In this document: positions 36,308 through 44,560 of the stretch, piece after piece | How the letters are laid out: the number at the start of each line of letters is the position of its first letter | Numbering within the stretch: position 1 is the first letter of the stretch | Assembly (NCBI GenBank): GCA_965219515.1 | Contig: OZ244776.1 | Span: 2,480,001 to 2,544,000 of the forward strand | Reading direction: 5' to 3' | DNA length: 64,000 nt | Origin: Ilyomonas sp965219515 | Lineage (GTDB): Bacteria > Bacteroidota > Bacteroidia > Chitinophagales > Chitinophagaceae | The notes under the pieces: model-generated | The model's database searches: none | Told to the model about the DNA's origin: nothing | Seen by the model: only the letters and a program-made list of their open reading frames with translations | Program-made: the position numbers and the translations under genes

Positions 36308-38926
36308 TTATTTCGGCTTTGAAAAATATCGGACGGTATTATAAATGTTTAAAAACTTACCAAGTCTTATTTTAAAAGGCGTCTTTTGTTTGATGTTTTG
36401 AATGAATGCCGGGTAAAATTGATTTACCGTTTCCTGTTCGCCCGGCGACAGCGCCATCTGACTGTATTTTACTTTTTGATAAACCGTATTAAATGCTGAA
36501 AAGTTTGTACCAAATTGTTTATCTGTTTGCAGGGCAAACTGTTGCGGTCCCAATGACGAACGATGATAACCAAGCTGATTTAAGTAAAACGTAACCGCCT
36601 TATATTTATCAATGGCGGCTGATTTTGCGTCTGTACTTCTTTTTGCTTTTGCATCAATATACACCCAAATGAAATAGGGCGTTGCAAACACCGCCAGCAG
36701 AAAAATACCCAACCCGGATAGTGTAAACCACAATACGCGCAGCCAGTCAACCGGCTCGCTTTCTGCCGCCTCCTTTTTCCTGTTGTTCTTTTTGGCAACC
36801 TCCGTTTCAATAATTTTTATTTCATCTACCGGCACCGGATCGGGAATTTTTTTTATGATAGATTGAAGATTGTCTTTTTCCGTTGCCTGAATATCTTTCA
36901 ACACATTGGCATAAGACGCGGCGGTAATGTGCATTCCTTTTTTTACGGCACTTAGCGGCACTTGCGCCGTATCGGCCGAAACGGTTGCGCGCGAAGCATC
37001 TACCGTTATGTCAACCGCTTCATTTACCGAATAGGTTTTATCGTGATACAATAAATCTTTAATCTTCATTTTAATTCTTTTGGCAACCGTATCAGTTTGC
37101 ACCACCGTTCCGTCGGCAACCAGATAAACGGTTTGCATATCAAGCGGCGGCGTTTGGTCGGGCTGCGATGCCTGTTGCGTATTCACGTCAGGAATAGTTG
37201 TATCAAAATCCATCCAGCCATAGCCGGGAAAATAAACCTGCACCCACGCATGAGCCTGATCTTCATAAAACCAATACCAGCCCGGGTTTTTACTGCTTCG
37301 GTCAATGGTTAAAAACCCGGCGGCAATGCGCGACGGAATACCGAGCGAGCGAAGCATGAATAATGTTGCGCCGGCATAATACGCGCAATAACCTTTGCGG
37401 TTATCAAACAAAAAGTAATTGAGCTTGTTGGCAGACGGAATGCCGGGAATACCGGGATTGTCTGAGTATTTGAAAAGCGGCTGGCCAAATTCGTCTTTGC
37501 TTAAAAAATAGCTGCGGATGGCGAGCATTTTATCAATCGGCGTTTGAGCATCGGCGGTAATCTGCCTGGCTAAAGTGGTTATTTTTCTGTAATCGGTATC
37601 GCGAGGCATGAATGTGTAATAATTCATAAACCGCGATTCCAGACCCTGAAAATCGGTTACTTCACGCAGCTTATTAAAACGCTGCTCCTGAAAGGCAGTC
37701 AGCATCGGGTCGCCGGCGGGGTTGTAAATAAAATACGCGCTGTTTAAATCGCTCACCCACATTTTTGCCCGGTAAGCGCTTTTGTATTGCTCTTTGTATT
37801 CGGGTGGTACACCAATCGGCTGACAAGAAAACGCCGTTGACGGAGCTAAATACTCATTGGCTGACAGCAGCACTTTGTACACATCTGTTGTAATCACTTT
37901 GCGGCTAAGCGTTGCCTTTGTATTACGGATGACGGTGGAATCTGTTTTTGTAAAATACAAAGGAATGCGCGATGGATCGGGCTTAAACAAATCATTCGAT
38001 GGCATATTCAATGTATCCATCTCAAATGTTTGCGTCAACGTGTCAAATTTAGTATAATAATATGCCGTATAATACAGCGGGTTGGGTGTTTTGCCATCAG
38101 GGAAAAAATTATCCAGCTTTGCTACAAATACCAGTCGTTTTCCTTTGCTTAAGCCACCGGTTAGTTTTGTCTGATCTTTGTTGCTGACAGAGCCGTCTTT
38201 GTTTTGCTTTGTCATGCTTTCCTTATTGCCTTTCTTGTTATAATCGGGCTGCATGCCGCTCCACTCCTTTTCAATGGCAGTAAAATCCGGCTTAAAAACG
38301 GTAAAAACACCGGCTAATATCAATAATAAAATTACCGTAAAACCAGCCATCCGCCTGAAAACAAACCATCCGAAACCGGTTTCGTCTTCATTCATGTTGC
38401 GTATCAGTTCAGCAGTGTAAATGATATAAACAGCGTAAGCCAGCACCGGTGCAAAAGCGGCTATGAGAGCGTTGGCTTTTATATCGGCTGTTTTGCTTAC
38501 CACAACCAATTGCACAATCAACAAAAACGCGCTCCATAAAATGGTAAACCAACGGGCACGGCTAAAACCATAGCCAGCCAGCCAGCCCATTGAAAACAGA
38601 ATGGAAAAAATGAGAAATTTGATGGAGATTAAAAATGTATCGAACTCGCCGACAACAATATTTTCAATGATGCTGTACGCGATGATATAAAACAATGCCA
38701 GCACCGCCAAAGTGGAAGCAAACCGAAACCGGTAAGCATAAAAAATGGTAGATAAGGCAAGCCCTGCCGTAAAATAACAGCCCTGCAAAAACCATTCGTT
38801 TTGCAGAATGGCATAAAAGCGGTTTACATCCCACAGCACATAAAACGAAAGCGCTGCCGTTGGCAACACCAGCAACAGCAACTGCGCTACTACTTTTTTA
38901 AAACTATGTATTCGTCCGATATTCAT
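36308..38926 (-). CDS. membrane transglutaminase-like protein
   Basis: An 872-residue protein with six or so N-terminal membrane helices (to ~220), a large extracytoplasmic part holding a transglutaminase-like cysteine-protease domain, and one C-terminal helix near 760. The triad is visible: C514 in NRKGYCAYYAGATLF, H559 in EDQAHAWVQV and the aspartate near 574 in GWMDFDTT. Such proteins accompany MoxR and DUF58 genes and are thought to process cell-envelope proteins. The four-base gap to moxR supports one operon. Confidence 0.9.
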   Translation of the reverse strand: MNIGRIHSFKKVVAQLLLLVLPTAALSFYVLWDVNRFYAILQNEWFLQGCYFTAGLALSTIFYAYRFRFASTLAVLALFYIIAYSIIENIVVGEFDTFLISIKFLIFSILFSMGWLAGYGFSRARWFTILWSAFLLIVQLVVVSKTADIKANALIAAFAPVLAYAVYIIYTAELIRNMNEDETGFGWFVFRRMAGFTVILLLILAGVFTVFKPDFTAIEKEWSGMQPDYNKKGNKESMTKQNKDGSVSNKDQTKLTGGLSKGKRLVFVAKLDNFFPDGKTPNPLYYTAYYYTKFDTLTQTFEMDTLNMPSNDLFKPDPSRIPLYFTKTDSTVIRNTKATLSRKVITTDVYKVLLSANEYLAPSTAFSCQPIGVPPEYKEQYKSAYRAKMWVSDLNSAYFIYNPAGDPMLTAFQEQRFNKLREVTDFQGLESRFMNYYTFMPRDTDYRKITTLARQITADAQTPIDKMLAIRSYFLSKDEFGQPLFKYSDNPGIPGIPSANKLNYFLFDNRKGYCAYYAGATLFMLRSLGIPSRIAAGFLTIDRSSKNPGWYWFYEDQAHAWVQVYFPGYGWMDFDTTIPDVNTQQASQPDQTPPLDMQTVYLVADGTVVQTDTVAKRIKMKIKDLLYHDKTYSVNEAVDITVDASRATVSADTAQVPLSAVKKGMHITAASYANVLKDIQATEKDNLQSIIKKIPDPVPVDEIKIIETEVAKKNNRKKEAAESEPVDWLRVLWFTLSGLGIFLLAVFATPYFIWVYIDAKAKRSTDAKSAAIDKYKAVTFYLNQLGYHRSSLGPQQFALQTDKQFGTNFSAFNTVYQKVKYSQMALSPGEQETVNQFYPAFIQNIKQKTPFKIRLGKFLNIYNTVRYFSKPK

Positions 38927-38936
38927 TGAATTTTTG

Positions 38937-39005
38937 TATTAAGTATTAAGTAGTATGTATTATGATATGGAGAACATTTTTCTCTTAATACTTACTACCT
39001 AATAC
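38937..39005. repeat. A/T-rich inverted repeat spacer
   Basis: GTATTAAGTATTAAGTAGTATG (38937-38958) is imperfectly complementary to CTTAATACTTACTACCTAATAC (38984-39005). It fills most of the spacer between the DUF58 and transglutaminase genes, a third example of this sort of simple hairpin in the window. Confidence 0.5.
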
Positions 39006-39011
39006 AACCTA

Positions 39012-40397
39012 TCAACTCTCTACTATTTCCGCCTTTGAAAAATTTGCCAATACCGCTGTCAGCTTTTTTTCATTTTCTATAATCTTTGCGCGAAGCGCCG
39101 TAAAATTCCATTTGCGCTTGTATGCGGCAATGGCATTGGGCTCGTTTTTCACAAACAGCCATTGCAGCCAGTCGCCAAACTGCGGATTGCCGAGGCTGTC
39201 TGTCAGTTTTACAAACACAAAAGAAATATCATTTCCGTATTGCTCTGCATATTGTTTTACCTGTTCGGCATCGCTTACAGACGATACAATTACCATCGCC
39301 GCATCTTTTATATTGATGTAGCTTTTCAAATCTTTTTCTACCTGCCACCGGCTAAGGCTGATTTTATATTTAACCGCCTGCCTTGCGTCGCCTGCGTTAG
39401 ACTGAGAAATTGCCTGATCAGGCAGATAACGCACGTCAAAGCCTTGCTGAATAAGCTGTTTGTAAATACGCCAGATAATATTTTTATAATAATTAAGAAA
39501 CGGAATTTCTGCTACTTCGCCCAAATTATTTCCGAAAAAAGAATAAAATGATGCGTATAAATAGACATGCGAAGCATAGGGATCGAGCACTTCGGGAATG
39601 CGCACAACAAGCTCTTTATTTTTTGCATAAATCTTCCACACAATGCGGCGCACATCATCGTTGCCTTCAAAGTTTTTGTAATTGATATATTCGCCTTCCA
39701 CGCGTTTTATTTCATCTATTCTTGTATTGGTATTTTCTGTTTTCCGGGGAAACGTATTTATTGCTTTTGCAACCGAATCTTTCGGCTGCGTATAAAACCG
39801 GCTGGCGGTAGAAACCGGTATGGCAAAAGAAAAGAACTGAAAAAAATCTTCAAAATAAACGATGACTTTTTCTATTTTGTATTCTTTGATGGCCGGAAGC
39901 TGCCAGTTATAAACGCCTTCGATGGTTGTGCTGATCAGCTTTGCTGCATTTTGCTCTGCCAGAGCGAATTTATCCGAAACATGCTGCCCGTCATATTGCA
40001 AACGCAATTTTACAAAACCCAGGAGCGGCTTAATAACCGGATGAATTTTTACATACAATTCCTGCTTTTCTTTTGCTTTGCCATTGGTAGTTCCTTTTGT
40101 TTCTATCTGACACTGAACAGCGTGCTTTCTTTTTTTTATAAAAAAATAAATGAACGAAAAAGTCACTGAAACGAAGGAAATAAGCAGAAAAACAATCAAA
40201 AACCAAACTGCAATGCTAAGCAGCAACGGAAAAATATCGGCATAAGCCGTATCCGGCAGCTTCGGAAATGTTTTAATCCAGAAATAACCAGCCAGGCAAC
40301 AAGCGGCAAACACAAAAAAATACCAGGTGAACGGAAGATAAAAAGATACGTTGCGTACAGGATTCGGACGGCTAACACTGCTAACTTGCGCCTTCAT
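39012..40397 (-). CDS. DUF58 domain protein
   Basis: A 461-residue protein with two N-terminal membrane helices (about 20-40 and 55-85) and a C-terminal DUF58 domain carrying the family motif YKNFEGNDDVRRIVWKIYAKNKELVVRI (about 245-275). DUF58 domains are related to von Willebrand A folds and occur with MoxR ATPases; the molecular role is unresolved. It is the first gene of the DUF58-transglutaminase-moxR series. Confidence 0.9.
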   Translation of the reverse strand: MKAQVSSVSRPNPVRNVSFYLPFTWYFFVFAACCLAGYFWIKTFPKLPDTAYADIFPLLLSIAVWFLIVFLLISFVSVTFSFIYFFIKKRKHAVQCQIETKGTTNGKAKEKQELYVKIHPVIKPLLGFVKLRLQYDGQHVSDKFALAEQNAAKLISTTIEGVYNWQLPAIKEYKIEKVIVYFEDFFQFFSFAIPVSTASRFYTQPKDSVAKAINTFPRKTENTNTRIDEIKRVEGEYINYKNFEGNDDVRRIVWKIYAKNKELVVRIPEVLDPYASHVYLYASFYSFFGNNLGEVAEIPFLNYYKNIIWRIYKQLIQQGFDVRYLPDQAISQSNAGDARQAVKYKISLSRWQVEKDLKSYINIKDAAMVIVSSVSDAEQVKQYAEQYGNDISFVFVKLTDSLGNPQFGDWLQWLFVKNEPNAIAAYKRKWNFTALRAKIIENEKKLTAVLANFSKAEIVES

Positions 40398-40486
40398 GGT
40401 TGAAAGATAAATGAAAGATTGTTAATGAATAATTGCATCGCACAAGTGTGCCGTTTTTTAACTGAAACTTTACTTTCTTTGTCGCC

Positions 40487-41386
40487 ATGCCGCAGATCAT
40501 AAATCGCAAAATATGCCCCGCGTGTCAAAGCAGTGTAATAGCGCCTGCATTGGAAGCGAAAGATTTTACCGTAAGCGGCGAAACATTTTCTGTATGGCAT
40601 TGCACCAATTGCACGCTTCGTTTTACGCAGGATGCACCTGCGGCAGACGCCATCGGCGAATATTACAAATCCAATAATTACATATCGCATTCCGATACAA
40701 AAAAAGGCATCATCAATCAGTTGTATCATACTGTAAGAAACATCACTTTAACCCAAAAAAGAAAACTGGTGCAGCAGGCAACCGGATTGCCAACCGGAAC
40801 GCTGCTGGATGTGGGTGCTGGCACCGGTGCTTTTGCAAACACGATGCAACAAGCCGGATGGCAGGTAACGGCTTTAGAACCCGATGAAACCGCCCGCGCC
40901 AATGCCAAAAAAAATTATGGTTTGCAGCTTCTGAACCCGGAAGAACTTTTTATTCAGCCAGCGGAAAGTGCAGACGCAATAACCCTGTGGCATGTGTTAG
41001 AGCATGTGCACGAGCTTCACCGGTATTTGCAAGCGTTCCAAAAAACGCTGAAACGTAATGGTGCATTGATAATTGCTGTGCCCAACTATACAAGTTTTGA
41101 TGCGGCTTATTACAAAGAATATTGGGCAGCTTACGATGTGCCGCGACACCTGTATCATTTTTCTCCGCAAAGCATGAAGCAATTGTTACAGCCATATCAG
41201 TTTACTGTCATAAGCATGAAACCGATGCCGTTTGACAGTTTTTATGTTAGTATGCTAAGTGAAACATACCGGCGTGGAAAGAACAATTATGCCAACGCTT
41301 TTGTTACCGGTTTGCAATCTAATCTCAAAGCATCGGGCAAACCGGAAAAAAGCAGTTCTGTTATTTACATCGCAAAAAAAGCATAA
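40487..41386 (+). CDS. class I SAM-dependent methyltransferase with zinc ribbon
   Basis: A 299-residue protein with an N-terminal Cys4 zinc-ribbon (CPACQSSV ... CTNC, about 8-41) followed by a Rossmann methyltransferase domain: motif I LLDVGAGTGAFANTM, the acidic motif ALEPDE and the ITLWHVLEHVHEL segment. This layout is typical of Methyltransf_23-type proteins with a metal-binding lid that act on small molecules or sugar nucleotides. The gene is divergent from the DUF58 gene and its substrate is unknown. Confidence 0.88.
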   Translation: MPQIINRKICPACQSSVIAPALEAKDFTVSGETFSVWHCTNCTLRFTQDAPAADAIGEYYKSNNYISHSDTKKGIINQLYHTVRNITLTQKRKLVQQATGLPTGTLLDVGAGTGAFANTMQQAGWQVTALEPDETARANAKKNYGLQLLNPEELFIQPAESADAITLWHVLEHVHELHRYLQAFQKTLKRNGALIIAVPNYTSFDAAYYKEYWAAYDVPRHLYHFSPQSMKQLLQPYQFTVISMKPMPFDSFYVSMLSETYRRGKNNYANAFVTGLQSNLKASGKPEKSSSVIYIAKKA

Positions 41387-41606
41387 CAGATTGTATTGCA
41401 GACGAACAATGTTTGTATTATAACCGAACACTTTTTTAATACGGGTTTCAAATAAGATAATTTCACTTTTTCACTTTTCGCCATCCATCATTATTTATTC
41501 TCCGTTCATCAGGCAATTTCTTCATTTCTTATGATAAAAGGGTTTCGGCAACGCCGGCCGGTATGTGTTTGTAATGTTATACATCAAACATTATAAATAC
41601 AACAAC

Positions 41607-42041
41607 ATGAAAAAGATAATCGTATTTACCGCCGCGCTGATCGTTGTTTTCGCATTTGTTTCAGCAACTTCATCAAACATTTTTACAAAACAAAAACCGG
41701 TTAGCAAAGAAATCAATCTTGCCATCAGCAGCCATAACAATTACTCTTCGGCAGCATACAACGATGCAAAGGCATCTGTTCATATCATCATTACCAAAGT
41801 AAACGGAACTAAAAAAACGGTGGTGTCTGATAATTTATACAACGATATGCAGCTTAACCAGATTCCAATTAACGGAAATGAAATAAGCCGTAAGGTTATC
41901 ATACCGAACGTTTTTAACGATAAAGAAAAGCTGGTAATAACGTACACCATTTCTTACGACAGCCGCGGCAGCATTATACAATTCTGCAATGAACAAACCG
42001 CTTCTGAAAACAACAAAGAAAAAATAGAAATCAATATATAA
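41607..42041 (+). CDS. small exported protein, unknown function
   Basis: A 144-residue protein beginning MKKIIVFTAALIVVFAFVSATSS, a signal peptide; a 14-codon longer frame is less likely. The mature part is beta-rich (ASVHIIITKVNGTKKTVVS, LVITYTISYDSRGSI) and has no catalytic motif. It stands alone upstream of a 31-codon frame and the A/T-rich cassette. It may be a small periplasmic or surface protein. Confidence 0.65.
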   Translation: MKKIIVFTAALIVVFAFVSATSSNIFTKQKPVSKEINLAISSHNNYSSAAYNDAKASVHIIITKVNGTKKTVVSDNLYNDMQLNQIPINGNEISRKVIIPNVFNDKEKLVITYTISYDSRGSIIQFCNEQTASENNKEKIEINI

Positions 42042-42069
42042 ATCAATCATCTTCCAAAACAAACGTGTT

Positions 42070-42165
42070 ATGAAAAAGCTATTCGGCTTATACACAATTG
42101 TTACGCTGTTTACCGCCTTTGCTGGTGTTTTTCACCAGCAAAATTCCCCGTTATCGCATGGGTGA
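42070..42165 (+). CDS. 31-residue secreted peptide or gene remnant
   Basis: MKKLFGLYTIVTLFTAFAGVF followed by HQQNSPLSHG and a stop. The N-terminus looks like a signal peptide. The stop codon lies within the left repeat bordering the A/T-rich cassette, so it could be a gene cut short by the insertion. Alternatively it is a small peptide gene or chance. Confidence 0.35.
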   Translation: MKKLFGLYTIVTLFTAFAGVFHQQNSPLSHG

Positions 42166-42187
42166 AGAACACCAATGCGGGCGGAAA
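42122..42187 (+). repeat. left border repeats of the A/T-rich cassette
   Basis: Two hairpins: CTGGTG-TTTTT-CACCAG (42122-42138) and GGTG-AAGAA-CACC (42161-42173), the latter running into CACCAATGCGGGCGGAAA (42170-42187). The last 18 bases recur with one mismatch at 44447-44464, and the 15-mer GGTGAAGAACACCAA recurs inverted at 44436-44450. These repeats enclose the A/T-rich three-gene segment. Confidence 0.65.
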
Positions 42188-42257
42188 AAAATAATTATAA
42201 TTTGTAAATAAGTTTTGATTTTTTATTTTGCGAAGATTACTAGCTAATGAATTCAAA

Positions 42258-42962
42258 ATGACTCCTATAAAAACTCAGATTGAAATTCAATATACACATA
42301 TATTAGATTTCAGGGAGCGTTATAAAGCGATTATTTCACCTTATCTTAAGTTAGCGGAGTTTACAATTAACAACACTGACTCAATTCAAGAATCTGTTGT
42401 TTTGTCTTTTAAGGAAGAGGGCTATCGTTTAGATATACGATGGGATCGAATCGTATTTTGGTGCGATGGCAAACCAGAAAATATCTTTGATTCACAAGGA
42501 CCCTTAATTCACTTTTTTGAAATATTTGAAAAGATCAAATCGTTCGATAAATTTGGAAAAATAAATTTTACAGCACTTATTTCTTGGTTTGTACAACTTA
42601 TAGATAAAACAAATGATGATATACAATCTGAATATATTGAACACTATTTTAAAAATGATTTTTCAACTTTAACTCCTATTAAAATTGAAGATATTGGTAT
42701 AGTGATAGAATTAAAAGATGGGGATTCGAGGTTTAATTTTAGATCAGGGCCTTTTAAACAAGCTACAGACATTAAAAAATTTAACTTAACACCCCTATCT
42801 GTTGAAAATCTCTCCAAGTATCTTAATCTAAGGGGACTTTTAATAGACACGTCTTATTTTGATGTGTCGAAAAATTCAAATTTTTCCTTATTAAAGCGTT
42901 TAGATCAAAAAGCAAAAGCCATAACAGAAAAACTAATCAAACTTAATGTCACAAATAACTAA
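42258..42962 (+). CDS. hypothetical protein, cassette gene 1
   Basis: A 234-residue protein started at the ATG for MTPIKTQIEIQYTHILDFRER; a TTG 30 bp upstream is also possible. Alternating alpha/beta pattern, no signal peptide or membrane helix. Notable segments are YRLDIRWDRIVFWCDGKPENIF (about 60-81) and FNFRSGPFKQATDIKKFNLTPLSVENL. Coding bases are visibly A/T-rich compared with neighbours, which suggests recent acquisition. Its stop overlaps the start of the next gene by 17 bp. I do not recognise a family. Confidence 0.65.
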   Translation: MTPIKTQIEIQYTHILDFRERYKAIISPYLKLAEFTINNTDSIQESVVLSFKEEGYRLDIRWDRIVFWCDGKPENIFDSQGPLIHFFEIFEKIKSFDKFGKINFTALISWFVQLIDKTNDDIQSEYIEHYFKNDFSTLTPIKIEDIGIVIELKDGDSRFNFRSGPFKQATDIKKFNLTPLSVENLSKYLNLRGLLIDTSYFDVSKNSNFSLLKRLDQKAKAITEKLIKLNVTNN

Positions 42963-43467
42963 ATCGAATAACGAGGATATTGCGTTCAAAAATGCTCAGG
43001 TAAAAGATTCAAAATCTGTTTCAATTAGCAGCTTACAAGAAAACAGAATAACAGAGTCTTTTAGAGAAGATAAAGGGCGTGAGACAGTTGTTAAACCTGC
43101 AGATCAAAAAAAAGAAATTGAAATATCAGATTTTGGCGTTACTGCTGATGGAATTTTAGGAGAACACTGGAACACAATAGATACATATCAAGCACGCATT
43201 CTGGAAGTCTCAGAAAATTTTATAATATTAGAATGTGTAACTAACATTGAAGAAAAAGTATTTGAAAATCGAAAATTTGATATTGCCTTTTTAAAAAATA
43301 TTGTTCCTTTCAAATTGTATCATCCTGTTTTGATTAAAGTATTCAAACGTCCTGGTGAAATGAAGTTTAAAATTATAGATGGCACTGATTTATTTGATGA
43401 AAAAATTTTCGAAAATACTTATTTCAATGATTTGGATATACAAAAGCTAACGAAAAAGTTTGTTTAG
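42946..43467 (+). CDS. hypothetical protein, cassette gene 2
   Basis: A 173-residue protein beginning MSQITKSNNEDIAFKNAQ. The first ~60 residues are polar and probably disordered, then a beta-rich domain (about 70-150) with YQARILEVSENFIILECV and VLIKVFKRPGEMKFKIIDG that looks like an OB- or barrel-type fold by pattern. No catalytic residue set is visible. It overlaps cassette gene 1 by 17 bp and the MBL gene by one base, so the three are coupled. It might be an adaptor or substrate for the hydrolase. Confidence 0.65.
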   Translation: MSQITKSNNEDIAFKNAQVKDSKSVSISSLQENRITESFREDKGRETVVKPADQKKEIEISDFGVTADGILGEHWNTIDTYQARILEVSENFIILECVTNIEEKVFENRKFDIAFLKNIVPFKLYHPVLIKVFKRPGEMKFKIIDGTDLFDEKIFENTYFNDLDIQKLTKKFV

Positions 43468-44423
43468 TGCGATTAATATTTAAAGAAGTAGGACAAGGTG
43501 ATTCAATTATAATTGAATGGGCTGTAGAAGGAAACAAAAAGGTTGCTATAATTGATTCAAATCTAAAATCTAAAACCGATAATCCTTCACTTAAACATAT
43601 AAGAGAATCAGGCATTAATGAAATTGAGTTTATACTGATGACTCATCCTCATTTCGATCACTATTCTGGACTTGCTCAAATACTTAACTATTGTGCAGAA
43701 GAGAATATTAAGATCAATTATTTTTTTCATACTTGTGCAATTATTCCCGAATACTTGACAGCGTCTGTAAAAGGAAATGTTCAATTAAGTGAACTTAACA
43801 GTATTTTTAGTCAAGTTGATTTAATGGAAACTTTTGGAACTATTCAACAAGTTGGTGTAGTTGGTGATTTTTCGAGACAACTTAGTCTTGAAGCAGAATG
43901 GAAACTTCAATTTAAAGCTCCTTCAAACCGTCAAAATAGCTATTACAAGAACCACAAATATAAGTCGGATTTAGAAGTTAAAATTAATAGTAGCTTAGGT
44001 AATTGGCTTTCAACAGTCATTGAAATACATAATCAATCTGATAGAATATTACTAACCAGTGATGCAGTTGAGCATGTTTTTACTATGTTACTTAAAAATG
44101 GAATAGATAGCAAAACAGGAAACTTAATTGTCGGTCAAATTCCACATCATGGTTCTAAGGATAATTATCATAAAGACTTTTGGAGATTAAATAAAAGTGG
44201 CGATAAGCCCGTAGCAACAATTTCTACTGGTGAAAATAGTTATGGTCATCCAAGCGAGTATGTAGTATCGAATTTAGAAAAATTTGGTTATCAGGTAGAT
44301 CTAACAAACCGAAATAGAATAACTCCTAACGTTCATCATGCAAGTGATTTAAATATTATAAGCAGTATCGTTTCATCAACAAAAACTTCATATTTATCGA
44401 AAGACTTAATTTACGAGATATAA
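43467..44423 (+). CDS. ComEC/Rec2-like MBL-fold hydrolase, cassette gene 3
   Basis: A 318-residue soluble protein; it begins at a GTG whose first G is the last base of the preceding TAG. The N-terminal VGQGDSIIIEW matches the ComEC C-terminal domain, followed by HPHFDH (H60, H62, D64, H65), the LTSDAVEHVF aspartate near 198, and IPHHGSKDNY. All zinc ligands expected for an active MBL nuclease or hydrolase are present. ComEC domains degrade the incoming DNA strand; here the domain is free-standing with two unknown partners, which recalls defence or effector modules, but no such function is demonstrated. Confidence 0.8.
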   Translation: MRLIFKEVGQGDSIIIEWAVEGNKKVAIIDSNLKSKTDNPSLKHIRESGINEIEFILMTHPHFDHYSGLAQILNYCAEENIKINYFFHTCAIIPEYLTASVKGNVQLSELNSIFSQVDLMETFGTIQQVGVVGDFSRQLSLEAEWKLQFKAPSNRQNSYYKNHKYKSDLEVKINSSLGNWLSTVIEIHNQSDRILLTSDAVEHVFTMLLKNGIDSKTGNLIVGQIPHHGSKDNYHKDFWRLNKSGDKPVATISTGENSYGHPSEYVVSNLEKFGYQVDLTNRNRITPNVHHASDLNIISSIVSSTKTSYLSKDLIYEI

Positions 44424-44435
44424 TCTATATCTTTC

Positions 44436-44464
44436 TTGGTGTTCTTCACCAACGCGGGCGGAAA
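44436..44464 (-). repeat. right border repeat of the A/T-rich cassette
   Basis: TTGGTGTTCTTCACC (44436-44450) is the exact complement of GGTGAAGAACACCAA at the left border, and CACCAACGCGGGCGGAAA (44447-44464) matches the left 18-mer in direct orientation with one mismatch. Confidence 0.65.
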
Positions 44465-44496
44465 CCGTCGCTTTTATAAGAGCGTTGGCTTTTTTT
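44449..44496 (+). terminator. terminator at the end of the cassette
   Basis: CCAACGC (44449-44455) / GCGTTGG (44482-44488) with a second inner stem near CGCTTTTATAAGAGCG, followed by CTTTTTTTAC. The 5' arm is part of the border repeat, so the element may have targeted this terminator. Confidence 0.6.
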
Positions 44497-44560
44497 ACAA
44501 ACAATATGGCTGCAAAGCATTTAACACATTCCTATCATTGTTTTGTTGAATTTTACGCGC

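Noticed and set aside
39567..40169. 200-codon plus-strand frame antisense to the DUF58 gene
   Set aside because: Lies entirely within a well-supported gene; composition is that of a reverse-strand shadow.
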